Assembly (NCBI RefSeq): GCF_016801865.2
Contig: NC_068937.1
Location: 129,618,117 to 129,682,116 of the forward strand
Length of the DNA stretch: 64,000 nucleotides
Origin: Culex pipiens pallens
Lineage: Eukaryota > Arthropoda > Insecta > Diptera > Culicidae
Reading direction: 5' to 3'
In this document: piece by piece, positions 46,701-58,839 of the stretch
How positions within the stretch are numbered: position 1 is the stretch's first letter
Layout of the letters: every line of letters begins with the position of its first letter
The notes under the pieces: generated by a model
What the model saw: only the letters and a program-made list of their open reading frames with translations
Told to the model about the DNA's origin: nothing
Databases searched by the model: none
Position numbers and translations under genes: made by a program

Positions 46701-48238
46701 TTGTTAAGATTCGCTGTTTTAAAAATACAGACTTGATATTAAAGCCATCTCTAGATAGGGTTTATGTTTACTCCTGAAATTTCTAACTTAAAGCTTAAAT
46801 AGAATAACGAAATCGAAATGACGTTTTTTTTTGTTAAATAGTTGTAATGGGCTTATTAGGCAATAATTAAAAAAATCAAGCAATCAAACTTATTTGCAAT
46901 CAATTTTAAGGCAAACATTAAGATTTTAATAAAAATTCTCAAAAATCAAATCATAATAAAATAAAATTCTATAACACTCAAATAAAGTACAGTGTATAGG
47001 CCTTGATTTCGCTCACTTGTTTAACCTTATATCGAACTCAAACTTATCCATTTCCCCCTGGCAACGCCGAACCCGAACAGGTCATCGACTGCAAGAATCC
47101 CCCTTTGGTAGAGGGAACCGAAAAAAGCTGATGAAACAAGCAGTTAAAACTACTTTCAGCGAATTCGCCGGCATTTCAGCTACCGGCGCGAAAAAAACAG
47201 CCAAATTTCGTCATTTCACTTTTAGTTTTTCCCCTCTTTGTGGTGTCTGGTCTGGAGCTCACGTTGAACCTCGCAACGCTTTTCGCATCATATGATTTAT
47301 AGAGGTATCCATGTGGAGATGCATGCATCCAGCAAGTTCCCCTACAAACACAGACGTGCCGCGCTGAACAGCTGTAGTGTCTGCGCACGTTGATCGCAGA
47401 CTGGTATTGGTAGAAACCTCTTTTTTTTTCGCGATGCCGGCAATTTGCTCCAGATATCGTTTTCGGGTGTACAATTGCTGGGCTAAACAACTGTCCACCT
47501 TTCCGAGTGATTAGTTTTGACAATGAGTAGCGCCATGTGATCGAGGGGGTTTCTTCTTGAAGTCTTGGCGCAAGCTTTTCCGACATTGACTTCGGTTGAC
47601 ATTGAGCTAACCTTGCAACGAATTATCCAATTTGAGTTGTTCACCCCAAAACGTTAAAAAAAAGTTTGAATGAACGCACACGCACACCGGGTTTCGGGGA
47701 ACGGAAATTTCCACAAAATCTCTAATTTTAACTGTAAACTATTACCTCAGCCATGTTTGAACTTTTGTGTAAATGCAGCAAATCTATATTCAATAAGCGA
47801 ATAAACAGTCGTCACGTCACGTTACACTGAACGTATTACACACGGCACACGGAACGTTACGAGGACGGCACCGAACACGACGAGGACGCACGTTGTACAC
47901 GAGAACTACGGTACAACTGACTGACCGACTGGGACTGTTCGAGGCAGACTGTGCGCTGAACCTGTGTACTGGTGAGCTTGTGGTGTTCATCATATACTTC
48001 ATGGCGCTTCCGCCGTACTCCACGTTAGTGGTGTGGTTGGTTGAGAGCAGTCCAAACACACGGCTCTCTCTCTTTGTAACATCCAAATGATGGATGTATG
48101 TAACTCACTGCGGTGACGGCAGTTAGTTTTGCGCCGTAGAACACGGGAACTCTCCGGTGGTCATTCTTTGGAAGAATAATATCAGGAAAAAACGCTACAA
48201 TTATGATTTCAAACATAAGTCTGATTGAATCATTATAT
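43740..48238. other. Large gene-free region, possible 5' exons
   Basis: No coding gene was supported. Two GC-rich islands stand out. The first, 44.2-45.5 kb, carries TCAGTCAGTCAGTC on the minus strand (about 45282-45296), an initiator-like run suited to a start site for the pyruvate kinase transcript. The second, about 47.8-48.1 kb, is G/A/C-rich with AACTGACTGACCGACTGG. The frames over these islands are low-complexity (poly-S, poly-A) and lack domains, so they were left out. The rest is AT-rich. Confidence 0.35.
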
Positions 48239-48365
48239 CTGGAGTTTTTTTAAAGGTCCGATAAACCAAACTTCCAGTTTTTGACTGACTCAAGAAGGTT
48301 TCAAAAGGACCCAAAAGGCAAAAACTGGAAATTTGGTTTATTGGGCCTTTTCAAAAAAACTCCGG
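48239..48365. mobile_element. Hairpin MITE, CTGGAGTTTTTTTT family
   Basis: A shorter copy (127 bp, centre deleted) of the hairpin family, flanked by ATAT on both sides (48235-48238, 48366-48369). Confidence 0.75.
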
Positions 48366-48369
48366 ATAT

Positions 48370-49707
48370 TTTTTTTAATTTGAATTCGAATAACTGAATT
48401 CAATTTCACAAAGTTGTACGCTTCGAATTTCGAATTTTTTTTTCCTTTCTGATAAGACTGATGAAGACACCACGCGACGCCTACATTCGATGGATTTGCT
48501 TATCTTAAGTGAAACTTGCGACATTTTCAACTTGTTTTTGTTTCTTAAAGTTTTCTTTGTAATATATTTTTCTAGGAATTGAAATGAAATTTAGATTTTT
48601 TTTATTATTATGATTTTTTAAGAAAATTATCAAAATTTATTCTTTTTTGTAAATCGAGAATAATGGGTTTCTCCATTTTTTTTTGTTATCTCAGGCTGGT
48701 ACAAATTTTATTCAAAATGTTTGTCACTTCAGAAGACGACGCTCTGTCATCCAATGTGACCTCCGTCCTATCAAATAGCAGTATATCAATTTGTTGCTCA
48801 TAAAATGTGTGCAAATTAACACATAAACCTGTATCAATATCAATTTTAACTGAATAACACGTCGATTTGGCTGTGGTGTGTCAAAAATCTATGAAGTTTG
48901 ATTTGTTTGATTTTTTGCAATGAAAATTTTCTCGAAAAATAATTCTGATAATAAAGATAATAAATAAAGAGGTAATTTTGAAGCCAAAAAAAACCTTATA
49001 TATTGCAACAAAAAAAATCTGATTGGCCAATCCGATAAATGACAAATTTGTTGCAGAAGCTCGTTTGTGGCCTGGAGTATGTTCTGAATAAAATAAAATC
49101 ACAATTGTTAATAAATTATTTTCGGCAAATGTCGCAAAATCTGCCAAATTGCTAATTTTATATTTTTTGTGCGTTTTTTCCACTTATTAGGTTGATTAAA
49201 GTTTCGTAAAGTTTTGGAGGATGTCGGTATTGGAAAACTCAGCTTCTTCAAAATTTTAATCTGGTTGGTCAATCGAAAAATCGAGCCATTTGGTCTTTGA
49301 AAAGTTAGCATTCCGAAACCATACTTTATTTCAAAATTTAAGAAATCAACCAAGTTTGAAATTCGAAGAGTGAGTTGGTTAGAAAGAATTTTACTCGGAA
49401 ATTATTCTGCTTACGAAGAACGAGGTAATGTCCGAGTCAATAGGAACCCAGTGAAATTTTAACTTGTTTAGACCATTAGATAGGTACTAGATCAATCAAG
49501 ATATTATCCGAAGCGTATTTGGGATTATTTCAATGACCCTATCTAGTTTGTTAACCCTCTACTGCTCAATTTTTTTCCCCAAAATTCTTATTTTTCCCGT
49601 GTTTAGGAGGTCATTTTGAGCAACTTTTGTTCTACGAAAAACTTTACTTCTCTTGTTTTATGTTTTTTTAAATGCATTTATCTTGTTTAGTTTAGTTTTT
49701 TTTAAAA
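48370..49707. other. AT-rich intergenic DNA
   Basis: No coding signal was seen. Open frames on the minus strand around 48.9-49.35 kb are F/I/K-rich, low-complexity, and lack domains. Confidence 0.4.
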
Positions 49708-50546
49708 GAGCAGTTCTCTCAGATTTCGGTCATTCGATTTTTATTATTTTTTAATCCGACTGAAACTTTTTTGGTGCCTTCGGTATGCCCAACGAAGCCA
49801 TTTTGCATCATTAGTTTGTCCATATAACTTTCCATACAAATTTGGCAGCTGTCCATAAAAAAGTGATATGTGTAAAATCAAAAATCTGTACCTTTTGAAG
49901 GAATTTTTTCATCGATTTGGTGTCTTCGGCAAAGTTGTAGGTATGGGAAAATAATACACGGTAAAAAAAAATTGGTTCTTTTTTATATTTAACTTTTTAT
50001 CACGAAAACTCGATTTCCAAAAAAACACTATTTTTTATATGTTTTAGAGGGCATAAAATGTCAACTTTTCAGAAATTTCCAGGTTTTGCAAAAAATCTTT
50101 GACCGAGTTATGAATTTTTGAATCAATACTGATTTTTTCAAAAAATCGAAATACTCGTCGCAAAAAATTTTCAACTTCATTTTTTGATGTAAAATTAAAT
50201 TTGCAATCAAAAAGTACTTTAGAGAAATTTTGATAAAGCGCACCGTTTTCAAGCTAAATCCATTTTTAGGTAACTTTTTTGAAATGCTGGGAAAATTCTC
50301 AATATTTTGCTTTTTTGAACTATTTTTTGCTTTTCTGAACTTGATACGACCCTTAGTTGCTGAGATATTGCCATGCAAGTGTTAAAAAACAGGAAAATTG
50401 ATGTTTTCTAAGTCTCACCCAAACAACCCACCATTTTCTAATGTCGATATCTCAGCAACTAATGATCCGATTTACAGTTTCAGTCGGATAAAAAAATACA
50501 AAAAATAAAATTGAAGAAAAAAGACCGATTTCGTAGGGAATTGCTC
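49708..50546. mobile_element. Deleted copy of the foldback element
   Basis: Ends GAGCAGTTCTCTCAGATTTC and complement of GACCGATTTCGTAGGGAATT match the 1954-3873 element. Most of one arm is retained, but the other is reduced to its terminal 65 bp. AAAA flanks both sides. It appears to have landed inside a hairpin MITE, the rest of which follows at 50547-50692. Confidence 0.75.
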
Positions 50547-50692
50547 AAAAGGTCCAATAAACAAAATTGCCAATTTTTGCTTTTTGGGTGTTTTTGAAAC
50601 CGCTTTGTTTCAGGGGTCTTTAAAAAACACCCAAAAAGCAAAAACTGAAAATTTGGTTTATTGGATCTTTTTTTTTTTTTAACTCCAGATTT
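50547..50692. mobile_element. Hairpin MITE interrupted by foldback element
   Basis: GGTCCAATAAACAAAATTGC to TTAACTCCAG match the hairpin family, but the left terminus is missing here. AGTTTTTTTTAAAA just left of the foldback element (about 49693-49707) is the probable missing end. Confidence 0.65.
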
Positions 50693-51080
50693 TTGAAAAA
50701 CATTGGCAAAGTCACATAAATTAAGTAAAGTTTCCAACCTTTAAATTTCCTAAAATTTAATAATTTCTCCTTTCCAATGCTTTTTAATGATCATTAATTG
50801 GTTGAAAATTGAATTTTGTTTATTTTTTTATTTGAAACCCGTCTAAAGGCGGGGTTGGGTTGTAGAGGGTTAAGAAGGAAATTCATTTGTATATTTGTAT
50901 TTTGCTTAACCAATTTTAATTTGAAACATAACCACAAAGTGAGTAGTAACAAGAGTTCATGCGTCTCCATCAAACGATTATCAGGATCAATCTATCGAAC
51001 GATGTCTACTTAAAACATCATTAGTTGCAATATCGCAGATTAATACAATTGCGGCAATTTCGCCAATAAAAGCCAAAATT

Positions 51081-51542
51081 TCATGGAGCCAAACTGGCAC
51101 CACCACCGGCGAACTTGAGCGAGACCTTCTCCACAGTCATGCGTTTCGGCCGCCGAGAAAGACGCATTTCACGCACACCACGTCAATATCCTATACGGTG
51201 GGGTGCCCTTTCCGTGTCCTCTCTCCGGGAAACTCCTCCAACCTTTTCGCAACGTTTACGTTGAATAACATCACACCAATATCGTCATACTCTGCGGGGC
51301 TGGATGTTGGTAGCAAGTGTTCGACTTGCGACTCCCAACTCGAATAATCGTAACGCTTCGCGTAGAGGTCAGCCAAGGTTACCCCGGTAGAGGTGGCTGC
51401 TTCTACCCGCAGATCTTCCGATCTGGACTGGAAGATCTGCGGAACACTGCGATTTTACTGGGTTTGCGATGCATTTGATGAGTTTGCCATCGTCAGGACG
51501 CAAAATACGGTGCAACTTCATAATCTCTCGGGGATCAGCCAT
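51081..51542 (-). pseudogene. Broken unrecognised gene remnant
   Basis: From an ATG at 51542 the minus strand reads MADPREIMKLHRILRPDDGK and on to a TGA near 51375. Another frame takes over with good codon content (LADLYAKRYDYSSWESQVEH ... VMLFNVNVAKRLEEF) to a TAG at about 51191. A third segment (MRLSRRPKRMTVEKVSLKFA) ends in TGA at 51081. A single protein broken by at least one frameshift and one stop is the simplest reading. The family was not recognised. No intron signals were seen, so a processed pseudogene is possible. Confidence 0.4.
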
Positions 51543-52332
51543 TAGGTAACCCCAAACACGGCTTTATGGGGTTATTTTTAAAACTGTTCTTGTTCAACAC
51601 TTACGTGGGAATGTAGCTGTTGTGGTCGTGGAGATGACGATCTGTCGGGGACAGTTAATTTCACTTTTCAACACTTGATTAGCGCGATAGTATGGCGGTG
51701 GCGGTGATGATGCACCGTCCTTTTGTTTTCCAGCGGATTTGAACGACGTTTACAATGTTGTCCAAACGAACGGCTCCAGCGACTAAAGTAAACTGAGAGG
51801 CGTTACACTGCGGAACACAGAACTTGGCTCCTGCCTCTGTGGAGATGTGTGTACGGGGAGCAGCAATATCTGCGAGAGCGTATCAGCCTGAGGCAATACG
51901 ACTGTGGAGAGAGAGTTGGGGTTGGAGTGTTATCACCATTAAGGAGCTACGCGTCAGGTCTATTTTATACAAAGTAGAGGGAAAGATGTCCTAGTAGGGT
52001 GTGAAGGAACTTTCTTGGTTCAAGTAGTCACGAATGGTAACAAATTCATACCAAACTTCAACTTATACAGTTATGGAGTTCAATGAAATCATTTTATCGA
52101 AGTTCACAAATCGATACAGCTTGCTGTATGCAGATGCATGACTTCCTCATTATTCGAAAGATAAGTCCGCAGAAACTCTCTTCCCTTAAAAGTCTTAAAG
52201 AGAACCCTAAAAAATTCTCTCCCGTCTTGAGTACAGCCTACTATCTAAACCCACGGATCATAAGCCTGACGGAAGCTTGCATCACGTCACAGCCGAGACG
52301 GAACGGCCCCCGTTCGACCGGGTTGACCTTCT

Positions 52333-52375
52333 GCAAGGGTATATATGAGCAGTCTCCAGCAGCGTGATTCAACCT
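52333..52375 (+). promoter_or_regulatory. Possible TATA core promoter
   Basis: TATATATG is followed at about 30 bp by GTGATTCAACC. TATA spacing to a start site is plausible, but no transcript or ORF can be assigned. Confidence 0.25.
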
Positions 52376-53016
52376 GCTACCACTACTGATGCAATGCGAT
52401 TAATTTATTGTGCAAGGTTAGGGTCCGCGAGCCGGTGGTCGTTACACATTGAAGCGATCTTCGTTCGGAGTGTTACACCGGGGTTTTCTGTAAACGTTGG
52501 GTGTGGCTAGGAGAGATGCAACGGCTCTGATAAGACCAAGTGCAGTCGCATTCGAGGATGCGATTTGCAGCATTTAGCCAAGACTCAAATCTTGTTAATG
52601 GTTGTAACAGGTGTAACCAAGCTCTGACGTTACGACCGTCACAGATTGTAACCAGTTGTCATATTTGGTCGACCGGCAGTAGTTTGTTTTGAGTTTTGTT
52701 AAGTTTATTTTTAACTTCTATTCTCAAAACGCAAGCTCTAGTTTTAACAACAGTACTTAAACAAGTAAGTGGAGTTTTCTGTTTTAAAATTGCGAGTTAT
52801 TAAAACAAGATATCAGAAAACGGTAATCTTCATAAGAACATCTGTTCGATGAAAGTTGATATCGTAACGCAGACACGGCATCGCTGTGGGCTGAAGAATT
52901 CCTTTTTGTGATATTTTTTTCAAGAGAAGAGATTGTTTTTGTACTCACCACTTTTTTAGTCTTAGTGTCTTCTGCAACCTTCATTATCACTTGTGCAACG
53001 ATCAAAATAACGAAAA

Positions 53017-53623
53017 ATGTCCTCGCAAGATGTCCCCACCGTTCTGCAGATTTACACCAACTGTGTGAACTTTGCAGCTGTCAAGCATCGCAACCAGCGC
53101 CGACTAGATTCGGACAAGACGCCGTACATCAACCACCCGATCGGTATGTTCCGTAAAACCAAGAAGAACACGTTTTTTGTAAATTTGTCTACTTTTAGGG
53201 GTCGCTCACATTTTGACCGCCGAAGGTGGTGTGACCGACTTTGAGGTCATTCAGGCAGCGATTCTGCACGATACCGTTGAAGATACGGACACTTCGTTTG
53301 AGGAAATCGAGCAGAATTTTGGACTGCGAGTGCGAAAAATTGTCGCGGAGGTTACCGATGATAAATCGCTGGCCAAAGCGGAACGGAAACGGCTCCAGAT
53401 CGAGCATGCTGCCGTGGTAAGCCCGCAAGCGAAGCTGGTTAAGCTGGCCGATAAGATCTACAACTTGCGGGATCTGCAGCGTTGTAAACCGGAAGGATGG
53501 ACCGAGGAACGTCGCCGGGAGTACTTTGCGTGGGCCAAAAAGGTCTGTGACAATCTCAAGGGGACAAACCGTGCGTTGGAGGACATTCTGGACGAGATTT
53601 TTCGACAAGAGAATGTAGCTTAG
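53017..53623 (+). CDS. Mesh1: MESH1, HD-domain (p)ppGpp/NADPH hydrolase
   Basis: Metazoan SpoT homologue (HDDC3). Family members are Mn2+-dependent and remove the 3'-pyrophosphate of ppGpp; in animals NADPH has been shown to be a substrate. Two exons, 53017-53143 and 53199-53623, join through a 55-bp phase 1 intron, giving 183 residues (human enzyme about 179). The metal ligands are visible: H40 in YINHPIG, H66-D67 in LHDTVEDTD and D126 in KLADKIYNLRDL. The single domain spans the whole protein, and no synthetase domain is present, as expected. The start ATG has an A-rich context and gives a normal N-terminus. It converges with the phosphoserine aminotransferase gene, with only 49 bp between stop codons. 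Confidence 0.95.
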
Positions 53624-53672
53624 AGTATTTATTTTGGAAATAAATTTGAATCCTATCAGCTATTCAGTTCGT

Positions 53673-54931
53673 TTAGGCATTTTTGGCGCGAAACTCCACC
53701 ATGTACTTCCGCAGAGCTTCGGCTTCCTCGATGGTAACGGCGTTGTACAGGGAGGCTCGAATACCGCCGACCAGTCGATGACCCTTGAGCTGTTGCATCC
53801 CTAGCGCTTCAGCGCCCTTCAGGAACTCTTTCTCGAGCGTCTCGTTGCCCTCGGCGCCTCCCACACGGAACGGCACGTTCATTCGGCTGCGCACTTTGCT
53901 CTCCACTGGGCAGTAGTAGAAGTCCTTTGAAGCGGCGATCACGTCGTAGATCAGGGCGGATTTGGTGAGGGATGCCTGGTACAGTTTGTCCAGTCCACCT
54001 TGGCGCTTGATCCACGCGAAGACGCGACCCATGATGTAGATACTGGAAAGATTGGAATTAGTGAGGGTTGCTTGGTTGATTTGATCGCGTGATCTTACAT
54101 GAGAGTTGGTGGGGTGTTGTTGATGGAATTGTCCTTGGCGACGATCGAAAAATCCAGAATCGTAGGAGTGATCGGCATCTGATGGCCGATCAAGTCTTCC
54201 CGAACGATTACCAGCGTGATACCCGATGGGCCAATGTTCTTCTGGGCACAAGCAAAGATCACTCCGAACTGCGAATCAACAACAGGATTAGTTGGATGAA
54301 CAGTTGTAGATAAGCGTGTACTTCACCTTCTTGATATCAACGGGTCGCGACATCATGTTCGAAGACATGTCCACCACCAGCGGAACACCGTTGGTCTCCG
54401 GCACAAGGTCAAACTCGACACCTTCGATGGTTTCGTTGTCGCAGTAGTACAGGTAGGACGCGTTCGGGTCCAGCTTCCAGGTCTTCGGATCGGGAACGCA
54501 CGTGCATTTGGCGGCCTTCGGTACCACCTGGTTCACCTTGCCGTATTTCGCTGCTTCCTTGGCGGCCTTCGAGGACCACGAACCGGTCACCAGGTAGTCT
54601 GCCGAACCCGTACGCCCAATCAAGTTCATGGCGACCGCGGCAAACAGTCCCGTACCACCGCCTTGCATCAACAGCACTTTGTAGTTGTCGGGAACCTTCC
54701 TAAGAGTAAACTACAGTAAGTTCAACGTTCTCGAATCTACCCCTAGCACACCTACAGAAGTTCCCTCGCCAGCTCGATCGTTTCGTTGTGCAGTTTCACG
54801 TACGTCGCCCCTCGATGGGACATTTCCATAACGCTCATCCCGCTCGATCCGTACTCAACGAGCTCCTTCTGGACCTCTAGTAAAACCTCCCGAGGTAATT
54901 TGGCAGGGCCAGCTCCAAAATTGATCACCAT
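53673..54931 (-). CDS. PSAT1: Phosphoserine aminotransferase
   Basis: PLP-dependent class V aminotransferase of serine biosynthesis: 3-phosphohydroxypyruvate plus glutamate gives phosphoserine plus 2-oxoglutarate. Four minus-strand exons, 54756-54931, 54327-54699, 54099-54268 and 53673-54042, give 362 residues, close to the usual 365-370. Recognisable segments are NFGAGPAKLP at the N-terminus, GSSGMSVMEMSHR, MQGGGTGLFAAVAMNL, DMSSNMMSRP and the PLP lysine in ACAQKNIGPSG (about K193). The C-terminus GGIRASLYNAVT is typical. The start at 54931 was chosen as the first true ATG; the codon two triplets earlier is GTG. All three introns are under 80 bp with standard borders. Confidence 0.95.
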
Positions 54932-56633
54932 TTTCACTGTCCGTCGAGTCGTCCCACTTAAGCTTAAGTGATTGGAATTTGCGCTTGCAACAGTCTGTTT
55001 AACTTGTTGCTAACTGATCGGGAACTGGTCGTGGTTGACGATGTGACCGACTTGGACGAGGATGCACTTGCGAATGGCACGGGAGCTTCGAAAAGTGCAC
55101 TCGTCGTCAAGTCCCGGTTTGCGCTGATCGGGCGGGTACTTGTGGTGGTGTGTGCTAGAACTAGTCCCGACTGCTTTGGGTGTATTCAATGTGGGATGTG
55201 ACTCGAAAGTGGCAAAGACAATTGGATGGTTCAATTCGACGCCAACATTTCAAAAAGCATCATGTACAAACCATGCGTTTTGAGAAAAACGCATTTGAAT
55301 GTTGAGCATCATTTTTCAATTCCCATTTTAATATAAAAGCAAAAGAAGATGTTCTAATGATAACAAACGATGAAAAACGTTGCTTTTATTGATACTTGAT
55401 CATCCAAATTCAATAAAACATTATTTCCGTAATTTTATTTGAGAAAAACAAACATAACTTCTTTTGTAATCACCAACGTCTATATCACCCTGCTGTCATT
55501 GAGGGGGACGCTTTGTTATGATTCGTTTTTCTTCGCCGAATGTACATGGCGCTTTGTTCATGATGCTTTTTTTTCGTCACGAGGTTCATGTAGTCTTTTG
55601 TTTGACAGGTTGACAGGGCTATATAAACAGGGACTGCTGATGGCAGAGATTTTGTTTATGTTACTTTATTTAAAATCATGATTAAACAGACTTTACTGAA
55701 GTAACTTTTGCTCATTTTTGGTGGAGAGGTAGCTTATTAGGAGTACTTTCAGAATATGCAATAACCCAGAAAGTGTCAAAATGTACATGATGCCTTTTGA
55801 AATGTTACCGTCGAATTTACAAAAAACAGTCTGTAAAGTGAAACCATTTTGACTGGTTAGATGTTGACAGTGGTACTTACATGAGTTTGACGTAGTTTTT
55901 TTTTAACGTGTAATTGCATAGTAGAGGTATACTAATATTGACGTCCGTAATAGAACGATCTTAGGTTCTCCAATTGTCTTTGGTCAAGCTTTCTCACAAC
56001 TGTTTTCGCATTTCTTTTCTGTACTGTCTTCCGTCTGAGACACTGATAGAAGCAATTGTGTTTTGCATTTTATCTAATCTAGTTTTAATGACCCTACACA
56101 AGTGACGACGACTGGTTCAATCAGGAATCGTCCGAGTCGGTGACGTCATTGACCTCTATGCCTGCATGCAGTCAATACTTATCAACCGTCGGGGTTCGGT
56201 CTTGCAGTGGTGCAGTGTGATGGAACTAGTTTTACTGGTAATCGCATTCTAGACAAACAAGCGTTGAGGGTAGAGTCGGTGGATGTTGGCGCCAGCAATT
56301 CTTGATAGAGCTTCACATCCATTCAAGCTTGTCAAAACGAGTTCCGTCGCTCTGCTCTACCCTGATAGTGCAGCTAGTGACTACTGACGAGTTGTGCTCG
56401 TATTCTGATTACGTGAAATCCCTCCACGGGGGGTGTTTGTCAAGGATCATCAACTTCTTGGGGTTTGTTATTGATTACGATGATAGTAGGGAGTGATAAT
56501 ATTTTCGAGTGGAATTATTAGTTCAAGTGTTTAGTCTTGTAGTCAGATATTTGGCATAGTTTCTTGGAGTGAGATTCTCAAAATAATAACAAGCAATCGA
56601 TTTTAACAAAAATGTATTTACAATATTTACAAA
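54932..56633. other. Gene-free region between PSAT and defence-protein genes
   Basis: The first 300 bp upstream of PSAT is GC-richer and must hold its promoter. Beyond that only AT-rich DNA was seen, with no coding gene, clear repeat ends or RNA gene. Confidence 0.4.
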
Positions 56634-58634
56634 TTACCCTAGATGAGCAACTCCGGGTACGACGGCATTCAGATTAGCCCAGAAGGTGCTATAACTCTTC
56701 ACGATGGTTCCACTGAAAAAAAAAAAATAGAAAGGGTAAATGGTTAGTGTTATAACTTCAGACGATCTCGAACATTAGCAAGGACATCCCCGCTGGGCAA
56801 CGGCGAAGCCCCTAACAAGCGTGTCATCTCAGCTGATTGAGGGGCGACCTTGGCAGCCTCTCTGTGGATGCTGTAGAAGCTGGCTTCATTAATTTAGTTC
56901 CCATCGCAAAAAAAAAACTTGTTTGTTTACAAGTTTTTGCGTGTGAACTGTTGTAGTTTGTAGTAGAGCAGTTCTCTACGGAATCGGTCTTTTTTCTTTA
57001 ATTTTAATTTTTGTATTTTTTTAATCCGGCTGAAACTTTTTTGGTGCCTTCGGTATGCCCAAAGAAGCCATTTTGCATCATTAGTTCGTTCATATAATTT
57101 TCCATACAAATTGGCAGCTGTCTATACAAAAATGATATGTGAAAATTCAAAAAAATGTATCTTTTGAAGGAATTTTTTGATCGATTTGGTGTCTTCGGCA
57201 AAGTTGTAGGTATGGATATGGACTACTCTGAAAAAAATCGATACACGGCAAAATCTTTTTTGGTGATTTTTAATTTTACTTTTTGTCACTAAAACTTGAT
57301 TTGCAAAAAAATACTATTTTTAATTTTTTTATTTTTTTACAATTTTTTTATATGTTTTAGAGGACATCAAATGCCAACTTTTCAGAAATTTCCAGAATGG
57401 GCAAAAAATCTTTGACCGAGTTATGATTTTTTGAATCTATACAGATTTTTTCAAAAATTCGAAATATTGGTCGCAAAAATTTTTCAACTTCATTTTTTGA
57501 TGTAAAATCGAATTTGCAATCAAAAAGTACTTTAGTGAATTTTCGATAAAGTGCCCCGTTTTTAAGTTATAGCCATTTTTAGTTAACTTTTTTGAAAATA
57601 GTCGCAGTTTTTCATTTTTTAAAATTAGTGCCCATGTTTGCCCACCTCTGAAAAAAATATTTTTGAAAAGCTGAGAAAATTCTCTATATTTTGCTTTATT
57701 GAAATTGGTTGATACGACCCTTAGTTGCTGAGATATTGCCATGCAAAGGTAAAAAAACAAGAAAATTTATGTTTTCTAAGTCTTAGGTAAATTCAGCTTT
57801 AAGATTTGAGCCTGTTTTGCGAGCACGCGGAGCTCAAAGCCGGCCGCAGCGAGTGTCGAAACGGTGTGTGATGACTAAGTGGCGTGAAGGCGTGCGTGCT
57901 AGACGCCCCAAAGGCATGGATAATCCTCTCTCGTTTCTTGTTGTTTATGTCTCCGTCCGCTCGAGGACACCGCGCGGCACAGTCACCAGAGTGCACTTGG
58001 ACTAGGGTGCTTGGGACCGGTTTGTACCGTAGGTGTAGTAGACCCGCTAGACTGACGGGGGGGCAAAACTATTCTAGAAACGCGCGCTTTCCACATGTGG
58101 CGTTGATAAGGGTTGGATTTCTAGCGCAAGAGTTCAACGCGGAGTAAATTACATGTTAGCGACACCCAGAGCTTGTGTTGACAAGACCGGGTCAAAAGTG
58201 AAAGGCCGGTACACTTACGTGAAGTAGACCTGTCCCTGGCGGTCCTTGGGTGCGTTCCAGATGAAGGTGGCCCGTTCCTTGTCCTTGTTGTCGGCGTGGG
58301 TTATCGACGAACACTCGGGAATGCCCTTGGTGTTTGGCGACTCGACCCATTCTCCGATCCATTCGTTGGTTTGGGCGTCCCGAGCCTGCAGGAAGAACCC
58401 ACGGAACACATCGTTGCCACTGACGTCCACCTGGATCTGACTTCCCGGTCCGAAGGAGTTACCACTGGCCGTTATCCGGAACGGGCTCGTGGCAAGTTCC
58501 TGCGATCTAGCAGCGCCATGGTTCGGCTGGTTGAAGCGTGACTTGACGCAGGTGTCGGCAGGGGCTCCGTCCGGGAAACCACTGGCCACCGTGGCCAGCA
58601 CCACCACTGAACCTAACACCAGGAATGCGTTCAT
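56634..58634 (-). CDS. Secreted Reeler-domain putative defence protein
   Basis: Two minus-strand exons, 58219-58634 and 56634-56712, give 164 residues. Residues 1-19 (MNAFLVLGSVVVLATVASG) form a clear signal peptide. The rest is a single Reeler domain, with ADTC near its start, SGNDVFRGFFLQARD, EWVESP, NKDKERATFIWNAP and VYFTGTIVKSYSTFW, as in the insect Hdd11/noduler-like immune-induced proteins secreted into haemolymph. The role is inferred from that family. The small last exon (26 codons) is supported by the phase 2 donor AC|GTAAGT and the acceptor TTTTTCAG, and completes the beta strand that would otherwise be cut short. The 1.5-kb intron holds a truncated foldback element. A TATA box lies 97 bp upstream of the start codon. 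NF-kB sites were not searched systematically. Confidence 0.92.
56966..57783. mobile_element. Truncated copy of the foldback element
   Basis: Begins GAGCAGTTCTCTACGG and follows one arm of the 1954-3873 element (GCCATTTTGCATCATTAG, TGGTGTCTTCGGCAAAGTTG, and CTAAGTCT at the end), then stops abruptly. The second arm is missing. It sits in the intron of the Reeler-domain gene. Confidence 0.7.
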
Positions 58635-58730
58635 TGCTAATTCCTTCTCTTTGAGAACACTGCACCAAGAGAGAACTGAACGGTTTGGACGCGCGTAGAC
58701 TAAACGGCCAAAACCGGCGGACCAGGTGGG

Positions 58731-58737
58731 CTTTATA
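58731..58737 (-). promoter_or_regulatory. TATA box of the defence-protein gene
   Basis: TATAAAG on the minus strand, in the context AATATAAAGCCC, 97 bp upstream of the ATG of the Reeler-domain gene. The distance fits a short unspliced 5' UTR. Confidence 0.55.
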
Positions 58738-58839
58738 TTTGTACACACGCCGCTTTTGGCGGGTAGAGGGGGGCACGCAAGATTGACAGCAGCCGAAGTT
58801 CTGTGCTCTGTGGTACCACCGGAGGTTACCAGCAGCAAG

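Larger units (their letters stand above)
50693..53016. other. Intergenic DNA with one pseudogene and a TATA motif
   Basis: Apart from the broken frame at 51081-51542, this region has no coding signal. A strong TATA box (GGGTATATATGAGCAG) lies at about 52338-52350 on the plus strand and could drive a transcript leading toward MESH1, whose start codon is 670 bp further on. There is no supporting ORF. Confidence 0.35.

Noticed and set aside
51408..51442. Possible sequencing-adapter contamination (CAGATCTTCCGATCTGG)
   Set aside because: It resembles but does not match an adapter end; the surrounding sequence is continuous and palindromic, so it is treated as genomic.
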